From positions 1 through 64,000 of the forward strand of contig JAHIQM010000010.1 of NCBI GenBank assembly GCA_018902545.1: 64,000 nt of DNA, in the 5' to 3' direction. A program made the position numbers and the translations under genes. Shown here piece by piece: positions 48,815 to 57,532 of the stretch. How positions within the stretch are numbered: position 1 is the stretch's first letter; every line of letters starts with the position of its first letter. The DNA comes from Pseudomonadota bacterium. GTDB lineage: Bacteria; Desulfobacterota; Desulfovibrionia; Desulfovibrionales; Desulfomicrobiaceae. A model generated the notes under the pieces. The model did not search any database. It was not told the DNA's origin and saw only the letters and a list, made by a program, of their open reading frames with translations.

Positions 48815-48848
48815 TTGACGGTGCAAGGGTGGTGGTTATTATAACCAC
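48815..48848 (+). promoter_or_regulatory. hicAB promoter with overlapping operator palindrome
   Basis: TTGACG (48815-48820), 16 bases, TATTAT (48837-48842). A perfect 17-base palindrome GTGGTTATTATAACCAC (48832-48848) covers the -10 box and ends one base before the hicA ATG. Repression by HicB binding this palindrome is the obvious inference. The predicted start site, about 48849-48850, coincides with the start codon, so the hicA message may be leaderless. Confidence 0.65.
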
Positions 48849-48849
48849 T

Positions 48850-49032
48850 ATGGGAAGTGCCGAACTTATCAGGAAACTGGAAGCCGACGGGTGGCTGTTT
48901 CGCGGGGCCAAGGGGAGCCATCATGTGTTTGTGCATCCCGAGAAATCAGGGCATGTGGTTGTGCCGCACCCGCGAAAGGATTTGGGAAAAGGGCTGGCGC
49001 ATCAGATAATGAAAGCCGCCGGGCTCAAGTAG
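48850..49032 (+). CDS. hicA: HicA-type mRNA interferase toxin
   Basis: HicA toxins are small dsRNA-binding-fold ribonucleases. The 60-residue protein begins MGSAELIRKLEADGW and has the catalytic His in AKGSHHVF and the VVPHPRKDLGKG loop. The ATG at 48850 gives the typical N terminus; there is no Shine-Dalgarno, and the upstream in-frame GTG lies inside the promoter. hicB follows after eight bases. Confidence 0.92.
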   Translation: MGSAELIRKLEADGWLFRGAKGSHHVFVHPEKSGHVVVPHPRKDLGKGLAHQIMKAAGLK

Positions 49033-49040
49033 GAGGACGT

Positions 49041-49436
49041 ATGAAATTTGTCATCGCCATTGAACCGGGTTCTGAAACTACGGCGTACGGTGTTGTTGTA
49101 CCGGACCTGCCGGGCTGTTTTTCCGCTGGCGATACTCTGGAAGAAGCCATGGATAACGCACGGGATGCCATTGATTTATGGTGTGAGACCGCTATCGAGG
49201 CTGGCCGTGATATCCCGGCCTTCAAATCCATAACCGATCACCAGGCCCGGCCGGAGTTCGCGGGCTGGATCTGGGCTGCAGTCGAAGCTCCTGTGGAAAG
49301 GTATTTCGGACCGGCAGCCAAACTCAATATCACTCTTCCGAAACTCCTGCTGGCCAAGATTGACACCTACGCCGCCAACCATGGTCTCAGTCGTTCCGGT
49401 TTTTTGGCCGAGGCTGCCAGGAAGGCCATGCGGTAG
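49041..49436 (+). CDS. hicB: HicB-type antitoxin with ribbon-helix-helix domain
   Basis: HicB neutralises HicA and represses the operon. The N-terminal part is the degenerate RNase H-like HicB fold (VVPDLPGCFSAGDTLEEAMD) and the C-terminal part a ribbon-helix-helix DNA-binding domain (LNITLPKLLLAKIDTYAANH). 131 residues. AGGAGG is placed four to five bases before the ATG, much stronger than the signal for hicA, which fits excess antitoxin. Confidence 0.93.
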   Translation: MKFVIAIEPGSETTAYGVVVPDLPGCFSAGDTLEEAMDNARDAIDLWCETAIEAGRDIPAFKSITDHQARPEFAGWIWAAVEAPVERYFGPAAKLNITLPKLLLAKIDTYAANHGLSRSGFLAEAARKAMR

Positions 49437-49458
49437 AGGGACGGAAGTTCATGCGTTG

Positions 49459-49490
49459 ACGCCCGCTTTCGATTGGAAGTGGGCGTTTTT
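49459..49490 (+). terminator. Terminator after hicB
   Basis: ACGCCCGCTTTC pairs with GAAGTGGGCGT (G-U allowed) and is followed by five T, 22 bases after the hicB stop. Confidence 0.8.
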
Positions 49491-49499
49491 ACTGGCTAC

Positions 49500-49742
49500 T
49501 TAGTCGACAGCGACACCCTGGCTCCGCACAGCACTCTTGACTTCTTCGTGGGTCACGAGATCGCCTCCTTCGGAGGCGCGAAGACCTTTAAGCACTTCTT
49601 CAATAAACCAAACCTCTTGCTCCAGATATCTGTTCACGGCGTCGTTGATTATCCTGGAGCGTGGCCGCCCCAGGGTGTGGACAAGCTGATCAAGCAGGGC
49701 AAGCGTGTCCTGATCGAATCTGACAATGGTGTTTTTCTGCAT
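49500..49742 (-). CDS. Ribbon-helix-helix protein, orphan antitoxin-like
   Basis: An 80-residue CopG/ParD-type protein: the ribbon strand MQKNTIVRFDQDTLALLDQL and helices GRPRSRIINDAVNRYLEQEV, then an acidic tail. Such proteins are antitoxins or small repressors. GGAGGG lies just before the ATG at 49742. No ParE/RelE-like or other toxin gene lies next to it, since the downstream side is taken by hicB and its terminator. It may be a remnant of a pair or a stand-alone regulator. Confidence 0.75.
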   Translation of the reverse strand: MQKNTIVRFDQDTLALLDQLVHTLGRPRSRIINDAVNRYLEQEVWFIEEVLKGLRASEGGDLVTHEEVKSAVRSQGVAVD

Positions 49743-49845
49743 CCGCCCTCCGTATACGTTTTCCGAGAATACATCAGAGTATTTCTTGATGCAAAAGCGG
49801 TCAACTGTGCCGACGAAACGCACGGGTGGGGGCCGGAAAAGAGTT

Positions 49846-49876
49846 CGGAGCGGCAGGGCGATGCTCTGCCGCTCCG
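49846..49876 (-). terminator. Hairpin downstream of feoB
   Basis: A perfect 11-bp inverted repeat CGGAGCGGCAG/CTGCCGCTCCG with a nine-base loop. On the minus strand it is followed by AACTCTTTTCC. It lies 31 bases after the feoB stop. Confidence 0.65.
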
Positions 49877-49907
49877 GGTGGGAGGAGGGTGATGGAGGGA
49901 CAGGTTT

Positions 49908-52061
49908 CTAAAGCTTCATGCCGACCTGGTAGATTGTCACGGACACCCCGTAGGCCAGGACCGTATTGAAACCCACGGAGAAGGCGGCCCATTTCCAGCC
50001 GATCTCGCGGCCGATGACAGCTACCGTCACGAAGCACGGCGCGTAGAGCAGCACAAAGGCTATAAGGCTCACCGCCACCCAAACGTTCCAGGCCGGGTCG
50101 GAGCGCAGTTTTTCGGACAGGCCGACGCTCTCCTCGGGGTCCACTTCACCCAGTGAGTAGGCCGTGCCGAGACTCGACACGATGACTTCCTTGGCCGCAA
50201 ATCCACCCAGAAGCGCGATGTTGGTGCGCCAGTCGAATCCTGCGGGTTTGGACACAGGCTCCAGTGCCGTGCCGATCATGCCCGCCAGGGAGGTGCGCAG
50301 GGCCTCCTGGGCCTCGGCGTTGTCGATCCCGGTCAGAGCCTCTTCCAGGGCCTCGTCGCTGTCCCATGCCATGGCCTGGGTGGTTGCGCGCTGGTCTTCG
50401 AAGCGCGCGGTCTGTTCCTCAGAAGGGCCAGGGAAGGTCATGGCCGCCCAGAGCAGGATGGAGATGGCCAGAATCACGGTGCCGGCCTTCTTGATATACT
50501 GCCAGACCCGCTCCCAGGTGTGCAGGCACATGCCCTTCAAGGTGGGCATGCGGTAGGGGGGGAGTTCCATGACAAAGGGGGTTGCCTCGCCTTTGATCAC
50601 GGTGGAGCGCAGGATGCGGGCCGACAGAAGGGCCATGACCCATCCGCCCAAGGTGATCCAGAACAGGGCGCTGGCCCCGGAGCCGGGGAAAAAGGCCGCG
50701 GCCAGAAGCAGGAACACTGGGACCTTGGCTCCGCAGCTTAAGAAAGGCGCGGTAAGCACTGTGGCGATCTTTTCTTTGGGGCTGCGCAGGGTGCGTGCGG
50801 CCATGACCCCGGGCACGGCGCAGCCGCCGGGAATGCCGCCGGAGATGATGAACGGCATGACCGAGCAGCCGTGCAGACCGAAAATGCGGAATACGCGGTC
50901 GAGCATATAGGCCATGCGCGCCATGTAGCCCGAGTCCTCCAGAAAGGAGAGGAAGAAGAACATGATCAGAATGAGCGGCGTGAAGCCGAGCACACCGCCC
51001 ACGCCGTCGATGATGCCGGAGACGATGAGTGAACTGAGCAGGCCCTCGGGCAGGGTGGCCGAGGCTTTCTCGCTCAGCCAGCCGAAAAAGGATTCGACCC
51101 AGCCCATGGGCACCTCGCCCAGGGTGAAGGTCAGTTCGAACATCAGATAGATGATTGCGAACATGAGCAGCGGACCGGCCAGGCGGTTGGTCAGCACGGT
51201 GTCGAGCTTGTCTGTGAGGTCGAAGCGCGCCTGGGTCGTTGGCCTGGTCACGACGCCGTCCTTGAGCAGGCCGCTGATGAACCCGTATCGATAGTCCGCG
51301 ATGAGCGATTCGGGCTCCGTGTTCAGGGTCTTGCGGCAATGATCGGCCAAAGTGGCCGTCATTTCCCTCAGCCGCGCGTGCACGTCCGGCTTGGACTGAC
51401 CCAGGGCCAGCACCTCGGCATCGTTTTCCAGGTACTTCAGGCCGAGCCAGCGCGACGGGTAGCGGCCGTCGAGAAAATTTGAGGAATCTATGAGCTCCTG
51501 CATGGCGTCCAGGGTCTCGTCCAGGTCGTGCCCATAGGAGATGCGCAGCTCCGTGCGCGCCGGGCGCTGCTCGAGCATGGCCTTGCGTGCCTCTTTAAGC
51601 AGCGCTTCGCGTCCCTCGCCCGTGCGGGCCACCATTTCGAGGATGGGCGTGCCCAGGAGCGCGGAGAGACGAGTCGTGTCGATGCTCACGCCCTTGCGGC
51701 GCACTTCGTCCATCATATTCAGGACCACGATGACCGGGGTGCCCAGTTCGAGAATTTGCAGCACAAGGTACAGGGATCGTTCGAGGTTTGTCGCATCGAG
51801 CACCGTGACCACTGCGTCGGGATTGTTCTCGATCAGAAAGTTGCGCGCGACCAGTTCGTCCTGGGTATAGGCGGTCAGGGAATAGGTACCGGGCAGATCA
51901 ACCACGGTGATGTCGAGTTCCTCGATCTTGAGGCGTCCTTCACGCTTCTCCACGGTGATGCCGGGATAATTGCCTACATGCTGTCGCGCGCCGGTCAGGT
52001 TGTTGAACAGCGTGGTTTTGCCGGAATTGGGATTGCCCATCAGGGCCAGAGTGGCGTTCAT
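49908..52061 (-). CDS. feoB: Ferrous iron transporter FeoB
   Basis: Main Fe(II) uptake permease. The 717-residue protein has an N-terminal G domain with [12 protein letters not shown] (G1), VDLPGTYSL (G3) and NMMDEV (G4), a helical linker, and a C-terminal membrane domain with two Gate motifs ([18 protein letters not shown] and [19 protein letters not shown]). Length is near normal (E. coli 773). Its ATG overlaps the feoA stop by four bases. Ferrous uptake fits an anaerobe. Confidence 0.96.
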   Translation of the reverse strand: MNATLALMGNPNSGKTTLFNNLTGARQHVGNYPGITVEKREGRLKIEELDITVVDLPGTYSLTAYTQDELVARNFLIENNPDAVVTVLDATNLERSLYLVLQILELGTPVIVVLNMMDEVRRKGVSIDTTRLSALLGTPILEMVARTGEGREALLKEARKAMLEQRPARTELRISYGHDLDETLDAMQELIDSSNFLDGRYPSRWLGLKYLENDAEVLALGQSKPDVHARLREMTATLADHCRKTLNTEPESLIADYRYGFISGLLKDGVVTRPTTQARFDLTDKLDTVLTNRLAGPLLMFAIIYLMFELTFTLGEVPMGWVESFFGWLSEKASATLPEGLLSSLIVSGIIDGVGGVLGFTPLILIMFFFLSFLEDSGYMARMAYMLDRVFRIFGLHGCSVMPFIISGGIPGGCAVPGVMAARTLRSPKEKIATVLTAPFLSCGAKVPVFLLLAAAFFPGSGASALFWITLGGWVMALLSARILRSTVIKGEATPFVMELPPYRMPTLKGMCLHTWERVWQYIKKAGTVILAISILLWAAMTFPGPSEEQTARFEDQRATTQAMAWDSDEALEEALTGIDNAEAQEALRTSLAGMIGTALEPVSKPAGFDWRTNIALLGGFAAKEVIVSSLGTAYSLGEVDPEESVGLSEKLRSDPAWNVWVAVSLIAFVLLYAPCFVTVAVIGREIGWKWAAFSVGFNTVLAYGVSVTIYQVGMKL

Positions 52062-52315
52062 TGACGGATTTCTCCGCTTTCGTTCACGTTGACCATGATC
52101 AGATCCGCTTCATTGTTGCGCAGGGTCAGGATGAAGTCCCGCAGTTTGAGCGCCACCGGGTCCTTGAGCGGCGCGCGGCCCATGATGGTCACGGGAGTGC
52201 CGGGCACAAGCCCCATGTCGCGGATGCGCCGACCGAGTTCGCCCGTGGCGCTGACGGAATCGATGATGCCGGATTGATTGGCGTGCATGGATCTGAGGGT
52301 GATGGGTTGTTGCAT
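52058..52315 (-). CDS. feoA: Ferrous iron transport protein FeoA
   Basis: Small SH3-like cytoplasmic partner of FeoB, 85 residues, with the family core [26 protein letters not shown] precedes the ATG. Overlaps feoB by four bases. It lies downstream of the Cys-rich companion gene on the same strand. No clear Fur box was recognised upstream. Confidence 0.95.
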   Translation of the reverse strand: MQQPITLRSMHANQSGIIDSVSATGELGRRIRDMGLVPGTPVTIMGRAPLKDPVALKLRDFILTLRNNEADLIMVNVNESGEIRQ

Positions 52316-52400
52316 GGTCGCTCCAAGTTAGTTGAGTCTAATTGTGTGTGTAAAAAAATACCTCTTGGCAGAGGAGTGGAGGTAACGATTTTGCGTCCGG

Positions 52401-52562
52401 TCAGTCTTTTCTGGAGCAGCAGTCCTGAAGTGGCTTGGGTTCGAGATTGTTCGAACAGCCCGAGCAACCGCAGCAGGATGATTTTTTTCCAAAGTGGCGG
52501 CGCAGGAGGTAGATGGCCGCGACGGCGATGACGCCAAGGGTGATGAGCAGGTCAGGATTCAT
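52401..52562 (-). CDS. FeoB-associated Cys-rich membrane protein
   Basis: A 53-residue protein with one membrane helix (LLITLGVIAVAAIYLL) and a C-terminal cysteine cluster CCGCSGCS plus a later CC. This is the pattern of the small FeoB-associated Cys-rich proteins, sometimes compared with FeoC. GGAGAAG stands before the ATG at 52562. Order on the minus strand: this gene, feoA, feoB. Probably part of the same transcript. Confidence 0.85.
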   Translation of the reverse strand: MNPDLLITLGVIAVAAIYLLRRHFGKKSSCCGCSGCSNNLEPKPLQDCCSRKD

Positions 52563-52682
52563 GTCTTCTCCGCAAAATGTTTGTCTGGATGAAGTCATTA
52601 TGCGGCCGGGTGGTGGAAAGTCAATAAAAAAGTTAGTGTCGATGAATTATTTTTCGCGCGGATTGATAGGAAGGCGGGGCGG

Positions 52683-52710
52683 GTAGGGGCGAAAAATTTT
52701 TCGCCCCTAC
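52683..52710. repeat. 28-bp perfect palindrome
   Basis: GTAGGGGCGAAAAA is followed directly by its exact reverse complement. It lies in the interval between the Cys-rich Feo gene and the DsrE-like gene and shares the GTAGGGGCG arm with the element at 40338. It may act as a hairpin terminator for the DsrE-like gene on the minus strand, or be a dispersed repeat unit. Confidence 0.7.
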
Positions 52711-52749
52711 GAGATTACTGGTAATGGGGGATAATGACGATCGATCGGT

Positions 52750-53088
52750 TTACGGTTTGATATACGCGCAGCCCTGCTGCTGCAGTTTGATCAGGGCGAC
52801 CACACCGGCGGGGACGGTTTCGCATCCGGGGCAGAGATCTCCTTCGGGGATATCGAAGGCGCGCAGTGCGTTCTGGCATACGAAGACCGTCACTTCGGCC
52901 TGGATCAGATTTTTGATGCGCGTCAGGAATTCATCTTCGCCGTCTTTGCGGAAAAATTTAACCGCGGGTCCGTTGACCAAGAGGTTGATGCGTGCTCCGG
53001 GCTTGGCCGCGCGCAGGTTTTCCATGTTGGTCAGGGCGATGCGCAGCACCTTCTCTTCGTCCAGATCCAGGTGAAAGACGACCTTCAT
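52750..53088 (-). CDS. DsrE-family protein
   Basis: A 112-residue DsrE/F-like protein: N-terminal KVVFHLDLDEEKVLRIALTNMENL, then NLLVNGPAVKFF and VTVFVCQNAL with the Cys at the position used for sulfur relay in the family, plus a CPGC pair further on. DsrE-like proteins handle sulfane sulfur or act in redox partner exchange; the specific role here is unknown. AGGAGA is well placed before the ATG. It follows the metallo-hydrolase gene by 54 bases on the same strand, so the two may act together. Confidence 0.82.
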   Translation of the reverse strand: MKVVFHLDLDEEKVLRIALTNMENLRAAKPGARINLLVNGPAVKFFRKDGEDEFLTRIKNLIQAEVTVFVCQNALRAFDIPEGDLCPGCETVPAGVVALIKLQQQGCAYIKP

Positions 53089-53142
53089 CAGGCTCTCCTA
53101 ATAGTGTTTGGGTAACGATTATTTTCAGGGTGCGAATGCGAA

Positions 53143-53883
53143 TTACGACCCGGCGCAAAGATTGCAATTTTTCAGGTTGTCCTGATGAGTCCTGGCGTAC
53201 ATGAGCGGCGCATCATCCGGCAGCGGCAGCGGAGCTCCGTGGCGCAGCCCGTCCAAGTAGGCGATGGTGCGGTCCAGGATTTCCTTGTTTCCGGACGGAC
53301 CGTGGGACGGGATGATCGTGCGCACCCCGGCGTGCTCGCGCCAGCGCAGCAGGCTGCGGATCCATTTGTCCAGATTGCAGCCCGACGGTACGCACGGACA
53401 GGGCAGCTCTACCGCATCTCCGGCCAGCAGGAGTTTCATGCTGGGAATAAATGCCACGATGGAGTCCGAGGTGTGCCCGGGCATGGCGTGCAGGCTGACG
53501 GTGATGCCACCGAGGTCGAGATCGAGGTGGCGGTCGAAGGTGATGTTTGGCGCGATGAGTCTCACCTCGTCCCATTTGCCGGGCTCCCTGGCCTGCATGT
53601 CCGACAGGGTCTGCTGGGCCTCGCCCTGGAAGCGCTGGAGGCATTCCCGGTGTCCGATGACCAATGGGTTATTCAGCGCCGCCGTGCCCTGGATGTGGTC
53701 CCAGTCGCCGTGGCTGTATACCACGAAGCACTGCTGGCTGGCTGCGATTTCCGCAAATTGGGCCATGTCGCGCGGATGGGTCAGGGTGTCCCAGACAAGA
53801 CAGAACCGTCTGCCCTGGATCAGGATGCTGCGGACGGAAAAATCCCCGGTGCTGATCTCGTGAATAGTGCTGGCGTGGCTCAT
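53143..53883 (-). CDS. Metallo-beta-lactamase-fold hydrolase
   Basis: A 246-residue MBL-fold protein. The metal motif reads YSHGDWDHIQG, i.e. HxDxDH in place of the usual HxHxDH, with further ligands in PGHTSDS, LLAGDAVE and PSHGP. The changed second residue may alter metal site 1. The ATG at 53883 is preferred over a GTG two codons upstream. It ends in a CNLC pair. Neighbour of a DsrE-like gene, which suggests sulfur or thiol chemistry, but substrate cannot be read from sequence. Confidence 0.82.
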   Translation of the reverse strand: MSHASTIHEISTGDFSVRSILIQGRRFCLVWDTLTHPRDMAQFAEIAASQQCFVVYSHGDWDHIQGTAALNNPLVIGHRECLQRFQGEAQQTLSDMQAREPGKWDEVRLIAPNITFDRHLDLDLGGITVSLHAMPGHTSDSIVAFIPSMKLLLAGDAVELPCPCVPSGCNLDKWIRSLLRWREHAGVRTIIPSHGPSGNKEILDRTIAYLDGLRHGAPLPLPDDAPLMYARTHQDNLKNCNLCAGS

Positions 53884-53958
53884 GCCCACTGTCTATCTAT
53901 TTTTCGTCGTGCAGGGAAGTGGTTGACAGGGGCCGCATGGCCGTAAAAGAATAAAAGC

Positions 53959-54780
53959 ATGAAAATCTACACAGACGCGCCTGCATGGAACGAGCTTCAA
54001 GAAAAGCTCCGGGGAATGGGCCCTTTTACTCTGGCCTATTCCGGAGGCATTGACAGCCGTTTTCTGGCCCATGCAGCCCGCTTGGCCGCCGTGCCGGTGA
54101 ACCTCGTGCATGTCCGGGGCCCCCATGTCGCGTCCGCCGAATCGGAGTACGCCCTTGTCTGGGCCGAGGCTGCGGGGCTTTCCGTGCGCGTGCGCAGGCT
54201 TGATCCCCTGAGCCTTCCGGAGGTCGCCGCCGGATCCACGGAGCGCTGCTATGCCTGTAAGCGGTTCCTTTTCGGGCATATTCTGGCCGCCTCCGAAGGG
54301 CCTGTCTGCGACGGATCCAACGCTTCGGATGCTGTGCAATTCCGACCCGGAAGGCGAGCCCTGCTCGAACTCGGCGTCCGTTCTCCCCTGGCCGAGGCCG
54401 GGTTGACCAAGGACATGATTCGCGCCCTGGCCCGCCGGACGGGTCTTTCGCGTCCCGACCAACAGGCCCGGGCCTGCCTGCTGACTCGCCTGCCTTACGG
54501 CAGAAGGCCGGACGCCCGGCTGCTCGCTCATCTGGCTGAAGGCGAACGAGTCGTGGAGGAGATGCTGATGGCGGGGGGATTCGAGGATTTCCCTTTTCGC
54601 CTGCGTTTCTGCGACACGAATCGATGCGAACTGCATCTTGGACGCGAGATCCATTCATCGTCGATGCTCAATGAGTTGGAACACGCGCTCCTTGAAGCAG
54701 GATTTTCCTGCATTTCCGTGCGGCTTATGCGTGACTTGAGCGGTTTTTTTGACAGAACAAATGCCGGATTGGAAACGTAA
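53959..54780 (+). CDS. LarE-like ATP-dependent sacrificial sulfur transferase
   Basis: LarE uses ATP to activate a pyridinium carboxylate and donates sulfur to make the nickel-pincer cofactor of lactate racemase. The 273-residue protein has the PP-loop SGGIDSRF, a CYACK pair, CDGSNASD and the QQARACLLTRLPYG segment, whose Cys is placed where LarE carries its sacrificial Cys. larA, larB and larC are not in the window, so it may serve another enzyme. Start has no strong ribosome site. It is divergent from the MBL gene. Confidence 0.82.
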   Translation: MKIYTDAPAWNELQEKLRGMGPFTLAYSGGIDSRFLAHAARLAAVPVNLVHVRGPHVASAESEYALVWAEAAGLSVRVRRLDPLSLPEVAAGSTERCYACKRFLFGHILAASEGPVCDGSNASDAVQFRPGRRALLELGVRSPLAEAGLTKDMIRALARRTGLSRPDQQARACLLTRLPYGRRPDARLLAHLAEGERVVEEMLMAGGFEDFPFRLRFCDTNRCELHLGREIHSSSMLNELEHALLEAGFSCISVRLMRDLSGFFDRTNAGLET

Positions 54781-54823
54781 TCCGTTCTTGCAGAGAGGCT
54801 CATCAGGATGTTACAGGGCACTT

Positions 54824-54910
54824 GAGACGATTGATCAGCTCCGTTGCGTGCGCGTCATGGTGGCGCCGCGCAGGAATCCATGCTTGGAATGATCAATCGT
54901 CTCTTTTTTT
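54824..54910 (+). terminator. Long-range 14-bp inverted repeat ending in T run
   Basis: GAGACGATTGATCA (54824-54837) is perfectly complementary to TGATCAATCGTCTC (54890-54903), followed by seven T. The 52-base loop is GC-rich and can fold internally. It starts 43 bases after the larE-like stop. It may be an elaborate terminator or a small structured RNA with its own terminator. Confidence 0.5.
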
Positions 54911-55889
54911 ATAGCCAGCGGGAGCGTTTGAAGATCAGGAAGATGCCCGCTCCGGCCAGCGCGACACCCCCGCAGAATGCGGCAAAACCCCATGGGCTCG
55001 CGGCTCCGGGGATTCCGCCCACGTTGACGCCGAACAGCCCCGTCAAAAAACCCAGGGGCAGGAAAATGACCGTCACTACTGAGAGCATGAACATGCGTCG
55101 GTTCAGCTGTTCCGTGGCGTGGTTCACAAACTCCTCATGAGCGAGGGCCGCGCGTTCACGGACGGCGTCAAGATCTTCAATGTGGCGAATGAGTTCGTCC
55201 GTGGTTTCGCGGATGCGGAAGTGATCATCCGGGCTCATCCATGGAACCCGCTCGGTGGTGAGTCGCGACAGGGCTTCGCGTTGCGGTGCGAGGTAGCGGC
55301 GCAGGGCGATGGCCTGCCTGCGCAGATCCGCCAGGCTTGCTCGGGCCTTGGCACCGTGATGCTCGACGATTCTCTCTTCCACCTCGGCCATTTGGTCTTC
55401 TAGTGTTTCGATGACCTCTCCAATGTTCTCGGTCATGAGCCTCAGCAGCATTGCCAGGAATTCCCCGCTGCTGCGCGGGCCTTCTCCCGCGCCAAGCATG
55501 GCCTGGACAGATTTCACAGACTTGAGTTGGCGCTTGCGTGTGGAGATGATCCGGCCGTCTTCGATCCATAGCCGTATGGAGACCATGTCCTCGGGTTCGG
55601 CACCGGGGTTGAGATTCACTCCTCGCAGTGTCAGCAATAACCCCTCACCATGATGCAGCACGCGGGGCCGTGTTTCCTCGTCGAGCAGTGATTCTGCCAC
55701 CGGAGTGCTCAGCAGTCCGGATCGCAGCAGCCAGTCGCGGGCTTGTGGGTCGGTGTAGTTCAGATGGAACCATGCAAGACCAGTGTCATGCGGCAAGTCT
55801 TGTTCCGGCTGCCAGGCCAGAAGCTGTCCATGTCCCTGACCGTCAAGAATCCAGTAGGCGTTGGGTGCCGATGAGTCTGGTTCGGTCAT
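54909..55889 (-). CDS. ZntB/CorA-type metal ion transporter
   Basis: A 326-residue 2-TM-GxN transporter: a long cytoplasmic N-terminal domain, helix alpha7, two C-terminal membrane helices and the loop GVNVGGIPG, in which GxN is followed by GGIP as in ZntB. ZntB moves zinc; CorA relatives move Mg2+ or Co2+. The ATG at 55889 has GGAG nine bases upstream; a start nine codons earlier has none. It follows the GGDEF-receiver gene by 43 bases on the same strand. Confidence 0.88.
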   Translation of the reverse strand: MTEPDSSAPNAYWILDGQGHGQLLAWQPEQDLPHDTGLAWFHLNYTDPQARDWLLRSGLLSTPVAESLLDEETRPRVLHHGEGLLLTLRGVNLNPGAEPEDMVSIRLWIEDGRIISTRKRQLKSVKSVQAMLGAGEGPRSSGEFLAMLLRLMTENIGEVIETLEDQMAEVEERIVEHHGAKARASLADLRRQAIALRRYLAPQREALSRLTTERVPWMSPDDHFRIRETTDELIRHIEDLDAVRERAALAHEEFVNHATEQLNRRMFMLSVVTVIFLPLGFLTGLFGVNVGGIPGAASPWGFAAFCGGVALAGAGIFLIFKRSRWL

Positions 55890-55932
55890 TTCATGCGCTC
55901 CACTGTCATCATGCATTGGCTTTGACAGGGGC

Positions 55933-56958
55933 CTAGCTCCACGGGGATTTGCAGGCCACAGGCACGCAGTCGGCGCGGACCCAGCGGTCGCGGCCGGCTT
56001 GTTTGGCTTGGTACAGTCCCTGGTCCGCCGCCTGGATCAGGTCCGAAGAGGTGCATCCGGGAATCGGGATTACGGAGCTGATCCCCAGGCTGACGGTGAC
56101 CACGCTTTGGACCGGCGAGTCCGCATGTTCGATTTCAAGTCCGGCCACGGTAAGGCGCATGCTCTCCGCCACGATCTGCGCCCCTTCTATGCTGGTGCCC
56201 GGCAGGATGGCCGCGAACTCCTCGCCGCCATAGCGGGCGATCATGTCCGCGGGCCGCCGCATCATGGCGTCCAGTGACTCCGCCACGCGCCGCAGGCAGC
56301 AGTCGCCAGCCAGATGTCCGTAGCGGTCATTGTAGTTCTTGAAGTGATCCACATCCAGGATGATGAGCGAAAGGGGAAGTTTTTCGCGCGCCATGCGATT
56401 CCATTCCACACCGAGCATTTCGTCGAACTGGCGGCGGTTTGGGATGCCGGTCAGCCCGTCCAGGGAGGAGAGGAGCTGCAACTGGTGGTTTTTCTTCTCC
56501 AGCTCGGCCTGCAGCATGTTAAGTTCTGAGATCCTGGCGTCGAGTTCCCGCGTCTTGGCCTGCAGGGCCTGGCGCTGGCGGTGTATTTCAAGGAAGATGC
56601 GCACTTTGCAGAAGAGCATCTGCGGGTCCAGGGGCTTGAACAGGTAGTCGACAGCCCCGGAATCGTATCCGCGAAATATGTGTTGGCGTTCGGTGTGATT
56701 GGCGGTGACAAAGATGATGGGGATGTTCCGGGTGCGTTTGTTGCTCCGCATCAGCTCCGCCGTCTCGAACCCGTCCATTTCCGGCATCTGCACGTCGAGA
56801 AGTACCAGGGCGAAGTCGTGGTCCAGGAGACGAGCCAGGGCCTCCTGCCCGGAATTCGCGCGCACGATGCGCAGCTCCGGGCTGTCCAGGAGGTGCTCCA
56901 GGGTCAGCAGGTTTTCCGGGCGGTCGTCCACGATGAGGATATCAATGGGTGTTGTCAT
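55933..56958 (-). CDS. Response regulator with GGDEF output
   Basis: A 341-residue protein: receiver domain with D11-D12 and phospho-acceptor D55 (LVLLDVQMPEMDG), a coiled-coil linker (about 125-165) and a GGDEF domain with active-site GGEEF at 244-248. The RxxD inhibition site (R235-P-A-D238) lies exactly five residues upstream, so product feedback is expected. It is a c-di-GMP synthase gated by phosphorylation. The ATG at 56958 overlaps cheB by 17 bases; a longer frame starts with TTG and is not favoured. It is the last signalling gene of the operon led by the hybrid kinase. Confidence 0.92.
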   Translation of the reverse strand: MTTPIDILIVDDRPENLLTLEHLLDSPELRIVRANSGQEALARLLDHDFALVLLDVQMPEMDGFETAELMRSNKRTRNIPIIFVTANHTERQHIFRGYDSGAVDYLFKPLDPQMLFCKVRIFLEIHRQRQALQAKTRELDARISELNMLQAELEKKNHQLQLLSSLDGLTGIPNRRQFDEMLGVEWNRMAREKLPLSLIILDVDHFKNYNDRYGHLAGDCCLRRVAESLDAMMRRPADMIARYGGEEFAAILPGTSIEGAQIVAESMRLTVAGLEIEHADSPVQSVVTVSLGISSVIPIPGCTSSDLIQAADQGLYQAKQAGRDRWVRADCVPVACKSPWS

Positions 56959-57532
56959 GGCTGGATCCAATCAGTTTGTTCAGAAATGGGGCGATTTCGT
57001 GTAGGGGCAGCACATGGTCCACGCTGGTGGACTCCAGGGCGGCCCTGGGCATGGCGTCCGCCTGGGCCGAATCCGGAGACTGCACGATGGCCAGCCCCCC
57101 GCGACGTTTGATGCGGGCCAGCCCTCTGGCTCCGTCCTGGTTGGCCCCGGTCAGGATCACGCCGACGAGCTTGTCCGCAAAGGCGTCGGATGCGGTCTCG
57201 AAGAGAACATCCACCGAGGGCCGTGAAAAATTGACCTTGGGGTCCACGCTTAAAGTCAGGCTGCCGTCCACCTCTACCAGCAGGTGGTAGTCGGGCGGGG
57301 CCACATAGACCACACCCGCTTGCAGGATCTCCTTGTCTTCGGCCTCTTTGACCAAAAGGGCGCTGACCTCGTCCAGGCGCGTGCTCAGGTACGAGTCCGC
57401 CTGCGCCGAGAGGTGCTGCACGATGAGCACCGGCACGCCAAAATCAGGGCGCAGGACCGGGACAAGGGTTTTGAGCGCTTCGAGTCCTCCGCTGGACACG
57501 CCCATGACCACGGCCTTGAATATCCGCTTCAT
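56942..57532 (-). CDS. CheB-type protein-glutamate methylesterase, no receiver domain
   Basis: A 196-residue CheB catalytic domain with the Ser/His/Asp triad in GVSSGG, VQHL and LTGANQDGA. The normal N-terminal receiver is absent, so its activity must be controlled another way, perhaps by the neighbouring kinase. It overlaps cheR by four bases (ATGA). Proteins of this kind often occur next to CheR in non-motility signalling operons. Confidence 0.92.
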   Translation of the reverse strand: MKRIFKAVVMGVSSGGLEALKTLVPVLRPDFGVPVLIVQHLSAQADSYLSTRLDEVSALLVKEAEDKEILQAGVVYVAPPDYHLLVEVDGSLTLSVDPKVNFSRPSVDVLFETASDAFADKLVGVILTGANQDGARGLARIKRRGGLAIVQSPDSAQADAMPRAALESTSVDHVLPLHEIAPFLNKLIGSSHDNTH

